From NCBI GenBank assembly GCA_018398765.1, contig JAHBMJ010000089.1, positions 29,928 to 57,408 on the forward strand: a stretch of 27,481 nucleotides of DNA, given 5' to 3'. The notes under the pieces are model-generated. The model had not been told where the DNA came from, made no database searches, and saw only the letters and a program-made list of their open reading frames with translations. The DNA is from Chromera velia (Eukaryota; Sar; Chromeraceae). Shown here one piece after another: positions 11,078-20,175 of the stretch (position 1 is the first letter of the stretch; each line of letters starts with the position of its first letter). The position numbers were made by a program, and so were the translations under genes.

Positions 11078-11440
11078 GCATGATGTTATGTATTGGAATT
11101 GCGGTTGCTCGTCTGGCATATCAGGATTGGGAGTATGCGCATTGGTACTGCGGCTTGTGCCAGGACGATTTTAAATTGTGCGCGCGACCGATCATTCACG
11201 GGGTAGTGTTTGAGCCATGCCGAGATTTATTGATTTTTCGCGCCGTACGTGTATTTGGCATCGAATTGGCATACATCCGTCTATCTATACATGCGTACTA
11301 AGATACAGGCATGTGAGATTTCGAGTAGAAGGACTGTTCTTCCACTGAACACAGTGCTGCCGCCTCCTAGCATAGTGCGGAGACGGTTAGGACATACGTT
11401 ACAGCTGTCTGAAGTAACGCGATTTCTAAGGTAACACTAA
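11078..11440 (+). repeat. 3' terminal direct repeat of the RT element
   Basis: This is the second copy of the 363-bp repeat. It differs from the left copy by 14 transitions and one transversion (A in the left copy, C in the right, in CCT(A/C)CTAGC). Both copies contain a 73-codon ORF on the plus strand, but 8 of the 12 differences inside it change the amino acid, so it is unlikely to be a protein under selection. Confidence 0.9.
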
Positions 11441-14080
11441 ATGAAATGCCAAGAACAAACCTTGTATAACCCCGTGAGAAGAACAACTGCGCGCAAACTC
11501 ATGTAAAACTATACAGCGCAACCTTAGCCAAGCCGAAACTGTTAAGCCATGTCCCGCCTCATTGCACATGTAGACTACCAGCATCTCCCTTGGTATCTTC
11601 CTTGGGATTGTAACACTTCTGAGCAGCAGTTTGTACCTAAACTACTGCATGCCCCTTTCTTGCTCTTCGGAGCCTCTTCCCCAATTATACAAGTGCTACT
11701 AGGGGTACTAGTATGGGTAGCCGTTCATTTTACTTTGTTTTTTCTTACTCTCTCGGTTCTTTCTAGCCTTGTTGCTTCCCATCTGCTGCGAGTGAGCTAG
11801 CAAATGAGATGAGTGAATAAATGAGTGAGGTCAGTGAATTATGAGTGACTAAGTGAATGGTGAATAACAGTCTGAACATGATCGAAGTTCAACGACTCTG
11901 AAGACTTCAATTAACTTTGAAAGTCTAGGATCACTTCAATTTTTGTCTGACAATTTCATCACACCTAAGTTACTCTAACTATTTCATCACACCTATTGTG
12001 ACACAATTATTTGTATCACTAGTACTAGTGTATAAGGTATTGTGTCACAATTTGAATTGTGTTATACTATAGTTTCAGTGTAGTTCTTTCAAACCGATAT
12101 ATGAAAATTGATGTCAATTTTTGAAAGTGTACCAAAAATTCACATCGATATCAATTTTTAATATACTTTTCGGGTAGTACACTTTTATAGAGTAAGTTAT
12201 AAGCCTTTTTTTATTTAGTGCATAGTACACACTGCATACCAGCTCTAAATTATTAACCTAGAACTTTGAACATCTGCTAATTCCGGTTTGGAATCGGCAG
12301 GACTGAGCTAGAGAACCTTAAAAACGTGATAGAAAGCACTTGAGGTTCGTAGAAGGAGTTCTGAAGGCTTTGGATTCTAGTAGACGGATGTGTATGTTCA
12401 GACTACTTCGATCCTGGCTGCGCAACATTTCGACTCAGAGATGAATCTTAAGATGTCTTCGCGTGTGCATGCATGCAAATTCGATCAACCGGTGATGTGT
12501 AGCGTGCGTGTCTCAGGGCCCCGCAAATTTAGGCATATTTGGTCCGGGAAAGCAGAATGTCTTTATCGCTTTTATAGAATGACTTTGTGGGGCCAGGCAC
12601 ATTTCTGCCTTTTGGGATATCCTTTTGCTGAATCTTTAATGGCTCATATCTCCTGAACAGTAGCGATGCAAAGGGTGATTTAATAACATATTTAGCCATC
12701 TCCATCATCTCCACAACTTTCGAATCGGGTCACAACTGCCTTCTAGGACCGCCTCTCAAAAAGCCCCGGCTCTTTCTATTCTTTCTTTTCTATAGTCTAT
12801 TCTTTCTTTTCTCTCCCTCTGTCTAGCTGCCGGGGTCCTTGGGCCATGCGTCCCCAATCCCGGCCTCATGGCATGGGATGGCCGGCCCTCGGCCCGAAGC
12901 GCGCGGGTACTACGACTCTGCACATCATTGTTACATCAATGCTCTTGTCAATACTAATAATGCTAATAATGCTACGGCATCTAGTACAGCATTGCTACTG
13001 AGTTATATTGAGTTATATAGGCCCAGGCTTATCCGGACTTCAACCTGGGTTTCAGCCCGGACCCGGCTATATAAAAGGCTATAAAAGGCATTCAAGTTAT
13101 TTAACATTAGCATTAATTAGCTTTGATAGCTATATAGTGATAAAATAGTATCACTTCTAGTATTACTTTTTAGTATTTTTCAGTTATCTATTTATTATTA
13201 ATCAATGATTATAGTGAAATTATGGTATGGTAAGCTATAGGCTCTCTCCTGCCTATTCAACTCATCATATAGTATTTGACCACACTTCATCTACTTATAC
13301 TTACTCCCTGCCTCCAGGAGAGTGTTGGTTTATTGATTCGTCCTCTTACCATCAATCTCGTCCCTTATCTTTCTCTTCTACAGTAGTGTTGCACTCAAGG
13401 TTGCTTTTCTAGTCGGTAACAGGTCTAGTCTACTGGCAATTGCAAGTAACCGGTAATGGTCTCAGTCTGCCTTCCTTTTACCGACAAAAAAAATAATAAA
13501 AATTAGGATCCCCCAAAAAAAATTTCGCCTGCGGCGCCAACCTTCAAAAACAGGTTTTTAAGTATTTATTTTCATTTGAAAAGCCAATTCACACACAAAA
13601 AAAAATAAAGAAAATATTAAAAAAATATAAATTTTTAACTGCTTCACCCCTATAAGTGGCAAAAAGTTTTAACAGCTCTATGACAGCGTCTGTCCAACAA
13701 CTACTCTCTTTTTTGACTTTGCTTCATCTCTCACTGTTCTGCTTCTCTGTATATCAGGCCTTGACCGTCGTTAGAGAGCGATTAAAATAAAAGACGGAAA
13801 AAGTCTACTTCTTTCTGAAAAATGAGGAGATGGTAAGCCTGCGGCTCTGTACTTATGCAGCCCCTGCCTAGTTTGCTGAGGATGGAGGAGTAAGAAGAAC
13901 ATTGCCTCCTCGAGCTCCCCCCGTGGTGCGGCGGCGGTTGTTAGTTTGGACCCATGCATAAGATATGCACAAGAGGCCCCAGTCTGGCCTAAAGCGTGGC
14001 GCGGCGCGGCGGCAGTATCCCAATCTTCAACTTAGATTTTAATGAAATTAGAGCTTCTTCATTCACTTAAATTAACGTTT
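11441..14080. other. AT-rich intergenic region, no supported gene
   Basis: The longest open frames are under 90 codons and show no family motif. GAGT/GAAT-rich imperfect repeats occur at about 11805-11870. There are homopolymer-rich segments at 13490-13640. A GC-rich island at 12830-12910 stands out but does not encode a recognisable protein. Confidence 0.6.
11995..12051. repeat. 13-bp inverted repeat around ACTAGTACTAGT
   Basis: ATTGTGACACAAT (11995-12007) and ATTGTGTCACAAT (12039-12051) are exact reverse complements. The loop holds the palindrome ACTAGTACTAGT. It is a possible hairpin or small MITE remnant. Confidence 0.6.
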
Positions 14081-14284
14081 TAAATTCACTAAAATTCATG
14101 TAAATTCACTTAAATTCACTGCTTAAATTCACTTAAATTCATTTGTCTTAAATTTGACTGAGAATCGACTCTTAATTCATCAAAATTCATTTGCAAATTC
14201 ACCCAAATTCACGTAAATTCACTTAAATTCACTGCTTAAATTCACTTAAATTCATCTAAATTCACTTAAATTCATTTATAAATT
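14081..14284. repeat. AAATTCAC tandem repeat, left copy
   Basis: Imperfect tandem copies of (T)AAATTCAC / (T)AAATTCAT. The portion from 14191 matches 19164-19249 closely, in the same orientation and same unit order, apart from an eight-base unit missing on the right. The two copies sit outside the hAT-like gene, one on each side. Confidence 0.8.
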
Positions 14285-14794
14285 AGGTATAGTTTAGGGT
14301 ATAGTGATGATAGTGAAATCTAGAGTGAAATTCGGGATGCTTGCTTGCAATGCCATGCATAGGCTTGTTAGAATAGGTCAAATACAAAGCCATCCCTTGA
14401 GTGATACTGTAACATTGACGTGTTCAGAAGAGTAAACTAAGTTGTTAGGATGGGTGTGCACATCTAGGTATACATACAGTACAGCAATGAGAACACGAGC
14501 TAGTAGGAGACTACGGGAGACCGACGTGGCGTGACGCTGCTCGCAGACACCCAAGACTTAATGTATAGGCTTTTGGGCGGCACGCAGATGCAAGAGCAAG
14601 GGGGCACATTGCAGAGTGAATGTCTGATATATATTTAATATATAGGCATGCCGGAGATCTGCATGCATCAATGTACATGCGCAACATACATATAGAATTA
14701 ATTCCATCAGTGAGTAGTGCAAGTCGCCGTGGGACGATTATTCGCCGCGGGTTGAATAATCCTGCAGGTTCATCTATGCTATGCTGTCTAAACC

Positions 14795-14935
14795 TGCCTG
14801 GGGCGCCTGGGGCATCCCAGGCACGCCGTAGGCGGCCTGCCAGGGCCGTCTGGGGCGACCTTAGGTGGTTTTACCTAAGTTTATATAGAGCTGCCTGGGG
14901 TGAAGCCCCAGGCAGTTATTGAGATTTGCCTGGGG
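14795..14935. repeat. TGCCTGGGG motif cluster with 10-bp hairpin (left)
   Basis: TGCCTGGGG occurs at 14795-14803, 14892-14900 and 14927-14935, with a partial copy at 14805. CTGCCTGGGG (14891-14900) pairs perfectly with CCCCAGGCAG (14906-14915) around a five-base loop. GGCGGCCTGCCAGGGCCGTC starts at 14831 and has a near match at 18942. Clustered short motifs near one side of a transposase gene suggest subterminal transposase-binding sites, which is inference. Confidence 0.55.
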
Positions 14936-15223
14936 CGAAGGTCGGTGCCTTATCATGAACTACGGTACACGTGCCCGACCGGGTTCGCGTGAGGGACGCA
15001 CCGACGCGACCTTGCGATCTATATGTGCATGCCACGCATTAAAGGTCCGACCGGATTATGCAGACCGGCAGCAATTTTTTGTTCGGCAGTTGCGATCAGC
15101 GATAGATACCAGTAGATACACATTAAGTTGACGGTTGCTTTCAACTTTCGTCTCTTCTCACTCAGAGTCTTATCACTCGAGATGCACATCATTGCACATC
15201 ATTGTACATCTATTGATTAACTC

Positions 15224-15352
15224 ACTGATTGATTCCGCACTTGGCCTTCCCGCTTACTGACTGCACTGATTGATAATTTTGCACTCGGCCTTCCCGCTTG
15301 CTGACTGCACTGATTAATAATTCCGCACTCGGCCTTCCCGCTTGCTGTCTGC
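15224..15352 (+). repeat. Three tandem ~43-bp repeats just upstream of the hAT-like gene
   Basis: Units at 15224-15264 (41 bp), 15265-15308 (44 bp) and 15309-15352 (44 bp) share ACTGATT, then GCACT(C/T)GGCCTTCCCGCTT. They end 13 bases before the first ATG of the gene at 15366. They could be promoter elements or transposase-binding repeats. Confidence 0.75.
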
Positions 15353-15365
15353 CCAGCTAACTGCA

Positions 15366-16526
15366 ATGCAGCAGAGTAGGTTGCAAGCCTTCGGATTTAC
15401 AGGCAACCCTCCTGCAAAGAGATAGAAAACAGAGGGGGGGGAGACACCAATTCTGGGAAAGGAGAATGCAAGTTCTTATTATGATCAGGATACCGACATT
15501 ATCGATGTGGAGTCCGAAACCCCCGAACAGAAACAGAAGCAGTCCTCCGCACCTTCCAGGAAGAAAGCAAAGGAAGTTAACAACAGCGCACCGAATGACT
15601 GGGCTGTGTTGAGACCGACAAAGGATGGGCACGGCAACGGTACCCACTGCACACTCTGTGAACAGTTTCAGTGTGCAGGAAAATTATTAGAAGACAAGAA
15701 AATGGGGGTATGGTTGAATGAGGAAGGGGCAAAGAATTGGGGGAAGGAGAATTTGAAGGAGCACCGACAATCAAAATTACACCAGGCTGCAGTCGCAGCA
15801 GACAAAGCAAAGAAAGGGGGGTCAGCGGCAGCAGATGCTTTAAATCTGTTCACAGACTGTGTAAGCGGTGAGATGGTTGAACTGGTTCGCCTGCTTGAAG
15901 CGGTGTGGAGACTGTCATCAGATGGGAAGATTGGTAGAGAGATCCCCCCTGCCATTCATTTTGTAGAAGGGATGGGAGCAAAGCCCCTGCCGGGCAAGTA
16001 TGTGAATAAAGACGAGATGGGCAGGAAGATGGTGAAATGTCTTTCCAACGCTTTGTTTGAGTACAGGGCAGAGAAAGTAAGAAAGAGCCCTGTCTTTGAT
16101 GTTGGTATTGATGAGGGGACTGATCGGACGAAAGAGCTCCATTTGTCTAGCGTGGTTCGGTTTATTGATAGGAGACGGCTAGTGACCATTAAGTGGGAGC
16201 TCGCAGGGGTGAACGAGAAAAATGCCTCCACAATAAACTGTTCCCTGTGGGCTTCTTTGGCACGGGGAGGGGTAGACAAAAAGAAGTGTGGGGCGTTTGG
16301 ATCTGATGGTGCCGCTGTAATGAGGGGCAGGTTGAACGGAGTTAACAAAAAGTTTGAGCAGACGGCAGGCAAAGTAGTCAGCAGTCATTATGCCCCACAC
16401 TGCTGCACTCTGTCCGTCTTTTCAGCAGGAGAAGACAACGAAAATGCTAAGGAGGTGGATACCACCATCAGAGCCCTTCATATCCTCGCAAAATCTTCAG
16501 ACGACAACATTTGCATGTATCTTAAG
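15366..16526 (+). CDS. hAT-like transposase (ZMYM6/C17orf113-like), exon 1 (TAG at codon 20)
   Basis: The frame opens at ATG 15366, meets TAG at 15423, then stays open to the donor AAG|GTGCGT at 16526/16527. Residues numbered from 15366: a BED/TTF-type zinc finger with CTLC at 95-98 and His at 133 and 139. IDEGTD at 248-253 matches the (I)DESTD motif of the transposase-derived DUF4371-type domain and would carry catalytic acidic residues. GSDGAAVM at 312-319 is the family's second hallmark (usually GxDGAxxM). HYAPHCCTLS near 341-350 matches the conserved H-C-A-H-R-L position. This family covers hAT DDE transposases and their domesticated relatives. If the TAG is real, translation would have to start internally; no ATG lies between it and the conserved part before residue 48, where the first usable codon would be GTG 15507. 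Confidence 0.75.
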
Positions 16527-16707
16527 GTGCGTTGGTCAGGTGTTCTACTGAATTTTCCCCTTGCTTGTCGCTGCTTTTATCTTTCTCTGTATCTGCTGAA
16601 GCCTCAAAATAGCCCTCAATGCTGCTTCATCCACTATATGCCTTCGTATATCATTTTTTTTCATGTGCTCTCCTCGCCCCCTCTGTCTGAAATTTCTTTG
16701 TTTGCAG
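16527..16707 (+). other. Intron 1 of the hAT-like gene (GT-AG, phase 0)
   Basis: The donor is AAG|GTGCGT, and the acceptor TTTGCAG|GTG follows a pyrimidine-rich stretch. Removing 181 bases keeps the frame and joins CMYLK to VEVTDLEG, directly before the next conserved transposase block. Confidence 0.8.
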
Positions 16708-16947
16708 GTGGAAGTGACAGACCTGGAGGGGGAGAGACAGTCTCAGCTTCGCTTTAACCGGTGCCTTCCACTGCAACTGTTCAACATTCGCTGGCTTTCG
16801 AGGGCTGAGGCGGTCGAAAGGGTCCAAGTCAACTACGCACAATGCATCAAGTTTTTTTGTTCATTTTGGAGTGTGCGACAGAAACAGAGACGCCATGCGC
16901 AACGAAACGGAGACGGAGAGCCAGAAGAGACGGAGAGGAAACACTAG
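16708..16947 (+). CDS. hAT-like transposase, exon 2
   Basis: This exon continues the exon 1 frame. NIRWLSRAEAVERV followed by NYAQCIKFF is the typical block after the catalytic core in this family (usually RWLSRGEAVxR...). From about residue 55 of the exon the sequence turns into a charged Arg/Glu tail and stops at TAG 16945-16947. The true exon may end earlier at a donor I cannot fix. A 150-bp GT microsatellite follows, so the next intron has expanded. Confidence 0.65.
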   Translation: MEVTDLEGERQSQLRFNRCLPLQLFNIRWLSRAEAVERVQVNYAQCIKFFCSFWSVRQKQRRHAQRNGDGEPEETERKH

Positions 16948-17121
16948 GTGGGGAGCATACGTGTATGCATGTGTCTCTGTGTGTCTGCATGCACGTGCGT
17001 GTGTGGACAGACTGTGAGCAACTTCATGGTATAGGCAGTGTTAGTCTCTGTAAGTCAAGACACAAACACTTCTTTTGACGTCCTTTCTCGTCTCGAATAT
17101 TTCAACTCTATGTATAAGTAT

Positions 17122-17172
17122 GAGTGTGTGTATATATGTGTGTGTGTGTATGTGTGTATGTGTATGTGTGTA

Positions 17173-17267
<95 letters not shown>

Positions 17268-17270
17268 GTG
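17122..17270. repeat. (GT)n microsatellite in an intron of the hAT-like gene
   Basis: Nearly pure GT/TGTA dinucleotide repeat. All open frames over it on either strand are low-complexity artefacts. Confidence 0.95.
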
Positions 17271-17416
17271 CAGTGACTTGCATGTCAGACTCTTCAGAGG
17301 ATGGACACAGGGGTATTTTACTTTGTGGATGTGCAACAAGAGCCTGCAGAAAGTCTCCCTGTCCTTTTCTGACCTTCTGTCTCTGTTGTTAGACATACTT
17401 TTGCGTATTTAGGCCT

Positions 17417-18586
17417 TTCAGGATGATTGGCACTGCGGCAAAGCTACCGGCAAGTGCCTGCAGGCGATTGATGACGCGGGGGGGGGATAGGAAGGGTCAG
17501 ATCCCGACTCGTCGAGTGCTGATGTGCAAGGGATTCCGAACCCGATGTTTCATCGGAAGAGGGAGATGACCCCAATGATTCGGACTGGGAGGAGCCCAGG
17601 GAGGGGAGGAGCAGAGAACGGAAAGAGGAGTAGAGAAAAGAGTAGTCCGAAGCTCAACGGAGGGAGGGACAAAGAGGAATGATCATTTTCACCATCCCCC
17701 ATACAGACGTTCGGCTCTCAATCACAGAGAGCGAAAAACAGCAAGTCCTTGAGAGCAGACAGATTTGTGATGCGGACCTAAGAGTGTTTGCGAGATCGTT
17801 TCCCTCCCGACTCTGTCTGCAACACTGCTACGATTTTCTATCCTCGGTCACTTCAGGAAAAGCAGGTGCAAAGGATGGGACAAAGACAATGGATGAAGAG
17901 TGGAAGAGAGGATATTGTGGTAACCGTTCTATGGGAAGAAACGGGTTGGGCAAAACTTCCTGACTTCTCTGAGAGAACGACCGTACCGAGCATTCTAAGA
18001 GACTGGACGGTTCTCAAGAAGCACTTGTAAGACTTTAGCCTTCTTGCCAGCAAAGGTGAGCCCAGGGGCAAGGCACAAGGGTTTTTTTTTCGCTTCCCTG
18101 TTTTTTTCTCATCAATTGTTTTTTTCTCTTCTTCATCAACTGTTTCTTTCTCCGTCTTTCTTATCTTTCTTTTTGTTTGTTTTTCACTCTTTCTGTTGAC
18201 TTTTTATCGATTTATGGTTCTTTGCAGATGAGACGTCGCTTGTCAACTACTGGCAGAGGATCCTCGAAGAGTTGGATGAGCGCGACAAGACGGGGGACGT
18301 TAAGGGCATCATTCTCCTCATCGATTGCGTGCGTATTTCGTTCCCTCAGAATGCTGATGCTGATGCTGATGGCATGTCCTTTTCAGCAAATGCAGCAAAA
18401 GAAGAATCTGAGAGGGAAGAGGTAGAAGAACGGAGAGAGGTGTTTCACATGGAAGACATAACATAAGAACACGCTGTAACTGAAGAGAACTGCCACAGAA
18501 CATTCAGACAGGCAATCGATGCCTGTGTCCCTCACCACTATGATGAGGCAGAAGAGTTTGAGCTTGTCTGGGAGGTGCCAATCTAA
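17417..18586 (+). pseudogene. hAT-like transposase, damaged 3' exons
   Basis: A pyrimidine-rich TTTCAG precedes 17417, and an acidic Asp/Glu segment reads at about 17540-17640. From 17788 the frame gives RDRFPPDS and later FYPRSLQEK, then SILRDWTVLKKHL, the usual order of the C-terminal hAT region. TAA 18028 interrupts it. The donor AAAG|GTGAGC (18055/18056) and acceptor TTTGCAG|AT (18227/18228) join in phase to give SK-DETSLVNYWQRILEEL. This exon meets TAA at 18464, yet the same frame continues to a final TAA at 18584-18586. Upstream of 17788 a frameshift is needed to link to the acidic part. The hallmark ER-FS motif of a working hAT dimerisation domain is not visible, so this copy is probably dead or a diverged domesticate. 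Confidence 0.55.
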
Positions 18587-18591
18587 ATAAA
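18586..18591 (+). terminator. AATAAA polyadenylation signal of the hAT-like gene
   Basis: AATAAA starts on the last base of the final stop codon of the transposase frame and is followed by A-rich then T-rich DNA. A compact stop/poly(A) arrangement is common in transposons. Confidence 0.5.
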
Positions 18592-18879
18592 CAAAAGGTG
18601 ACACATGTAACTTTGTATTGTTTATAAACTTATCGCAGAGTGGAAATTTACTCTGGAAAATTATTCAAAAAATTTGATTTAATTCTTTTCTATAAAATAA
18701 TATCTAGAATTATATAAAAATTTTGATTTATTGATTCAATTTGAAGCATTGTAAATGAATCTTTAAAGTTGCGTTCAGATACTAAATCCTAGCTAGAATA
18801 AAGGCATTTTAAAACTTTTTTCAACCTAATTTTTCAACGTTTTTCATACTATAGAGAGAATGCAGAAAGACCCCCTGAC
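18592..18879. other. AT-rich tail, no gene
   Basis: Mostly A/T, with no protein-like frame. It separates the transposase gene from the right-hand GC motif cluster. Confidence 0.6.
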
Positions 18880-18972
18880 TGCCTGGGGTACCGCAGGTGG
18901 TCCGTAAAGACCGCCTGAGGAAGGTCATACATAAGACCCCAGGCGGTCCGTCAGGGCCATCTGGGGTCAGCG
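18880..18972. repeat. TGCCTGGGG motif cluster (right)
   Basis: TGCCTGGGG is at 18880-18888 and its inverse CCCCAGGC at 18937-18944. The segment 18942-18970 matches 14831-14859 with scattered differences. It mirrors the left cluster across the hAT-like gene. Confidence 0.55.
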
Positions 18973-19163
18973 CAGGAAGTCATTCTGAAGGTTTAGACAG
19001 CATGATCCATGCATATGCGCATTTCAAGCGATTCATTTTCTATGCGATTAAGTTTTCACAGAATTCATTTGATTCATCTGTTCTGTGTGATTGACTGAAG
19101 ACTGACACTTCTTCTGATCATGATCTCTGCCCATTGCTGAGCTACTTAGTTTATTCTATCGAT

Positions 19164-19249
19164 TTGCAAATTCACTTAAATTCACGTAAATTCACTGCTT
19201 AAATTCACTTAAATTCATCTAAATTCACTTAAATTCATTAATAAATTTA
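19164..19249. repeat. AAATTCAC tandem repeat, right copy
   Basis: Same unit order and orientation as 14191-14284, starting TTGCAAATTCAC and ending in an A/T-rich AATAAATT or ATAAATT. Together with the left copy it frames about 5 kb containing the hAT-like gene. Confidence 0.8.
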
Positions 19250-19552
19250 CTGATTTTTGCAGAGTAGGATTATCAATCTAGTAATCAATAAATTTGCTCA
19301 GTTTAAAACAGTAAAAACAAAAATTTTACTTTATTATGCAGTTTTTCCTAATTTTGCCTTAATTTGCGTGCATTTTCTACTACTAGTAGTAGTAGCACAT
19401 TTTATTTATGCTGGAATTCGCACCGTAGCACCTCACTGGCAGTTACTGAAGTTGCCTAGCAGTGGAAAACAGACAGCCGGAACGCTGTGTTCAGTCTCTA
19501 GCATGCAGACAAAAACATATAGCATTGGACCTTGCGCAAAACGCGCTAGAAA

Positions 19553-19560
19553 ACGCGGCT
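19553..19560. repeat. 8-bp target-site duplication, left (ACGCGGCT)
   Basis: ACGCGGCT directly abuts the left terminal inverted repeat of the hAT element and is repeated exactly at 23147-23154. Eight bases is the standard hAT duplication length. Confidence 0.85.
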
Positions 19561-19580
19561 CAGAATTGTTAAGTCCCGAC
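19561..19580 (+). repeat. Left terminal inverted repeat of the hAT element
   Basis: 20 bases starting CAG, with the core TTGTTAAGTC shared exactly with the right end. Confidence 0.85.
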
Positions 19581-19593
19581 AAACCTAAGTATT

Positions 19594-19657
19594 GAAATCC
19601 GATACTGACCCCCCAATCCAAAATTTTTCGGTACTTTTTCGGAACTTTCGGTACCGG
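19594..19657. repeat. Left subterminal repeats of the hAT element
   Basis: GAAATCCGATACTGACCCCC (from 19594) recurs in the same orientation at 23082. CTTTCGGTACCGG (19645-19657) is the inverse of the right-hand CGGTACCGAAAG copies. FCGG-type units are repeated in between (TTCGGTAC, TTCGGAAC). Confidence 0.65.
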
Positions 19658-20175
19658 CTTTTTTACATATTTTAAACAGGTTTTTAGAACTCTTTACAGA
19701 CTGTTTATACGCCGTTAGGACACTGGAATGCTCAAAGATGACTAGCATGAACTTTTAATGTCTAATTTGAAGCGCAAAGGGGCGGCGCGCGCCTGCATGG
19801 GCCGCGGTGTGCGGGCCCTGGGCCGCGCATTGTGTGTGTCTTGCATATTCTCACATGGATGCAGAACTGCCATCTGAGGCATCACCGTCTCCTTACATAA
19901 ATTTTTGGGCTGCACACGTGCACCGCCACAAAAAAAATAAAAGTACTGGTCTGAGTCTCTTTTCATGTTGTTTCTATCCTTCAATTGATTTCTCTCCTCC
20001 AACAGTGATCAACACTGGTCAGAGAGATTTGTGTGCAAGTCCCGACTTTCACTTAAATTCCGTTTGGAAAAGTCTGAAAGCTACCTCTTTGTTTGGACTT
20101 TCTTTTTTCTTCTTCTTCTTTTGTTGTGCAAGAGGTGGATATCAGTCTCCACCGCCAGGCAGCGGAGGTGCAGCA

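Larger units (their letters stand above)
5967..11440 (+). mobile_element. LTR-like direct-repeat retroelement with gag-position ORF and divergent RT
   Basis: Two 363-bp direct repeats (5967-6329 and 11078-11440) align without a gap at 96% identity and bracket 4.7 kb carrying two plus-strand ORFs. The first sits where gag would be; the second contains reverse-transcriptase motifs including YMDD. I see no protease, RNase H, DDE or tyrosine integrase, GIY-YIG or APE endonuclease; part of the interior is lost in the N gap. No primer-binding site complementary to a tRNA 3' end follows the left repeat. The repeats do not show clean TG...CA ends, and I find no flanking target-site duplication. A Penelope-like element with terminal repeats, or an unclassified lineage, fits better than Ty1/copia or Ty3. 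Four in-frame stops suggest this copy is inactive. Confidence 0.75.

Noticed and set aside
5967..11440. Classical LTR retrotransposon (copia or gypsy) assignment
   Set aside because: No protease, RNase H or integrase, no tRNA primer site after the left repeat, and no clean TG...CA ends or target-site duplication.
11549..11800. 83-codon ORF with hydrophobic C-terminal half
   Set aside because: Short, no homology I can recognise, and hydrophobicity follows from T-rich DNA.
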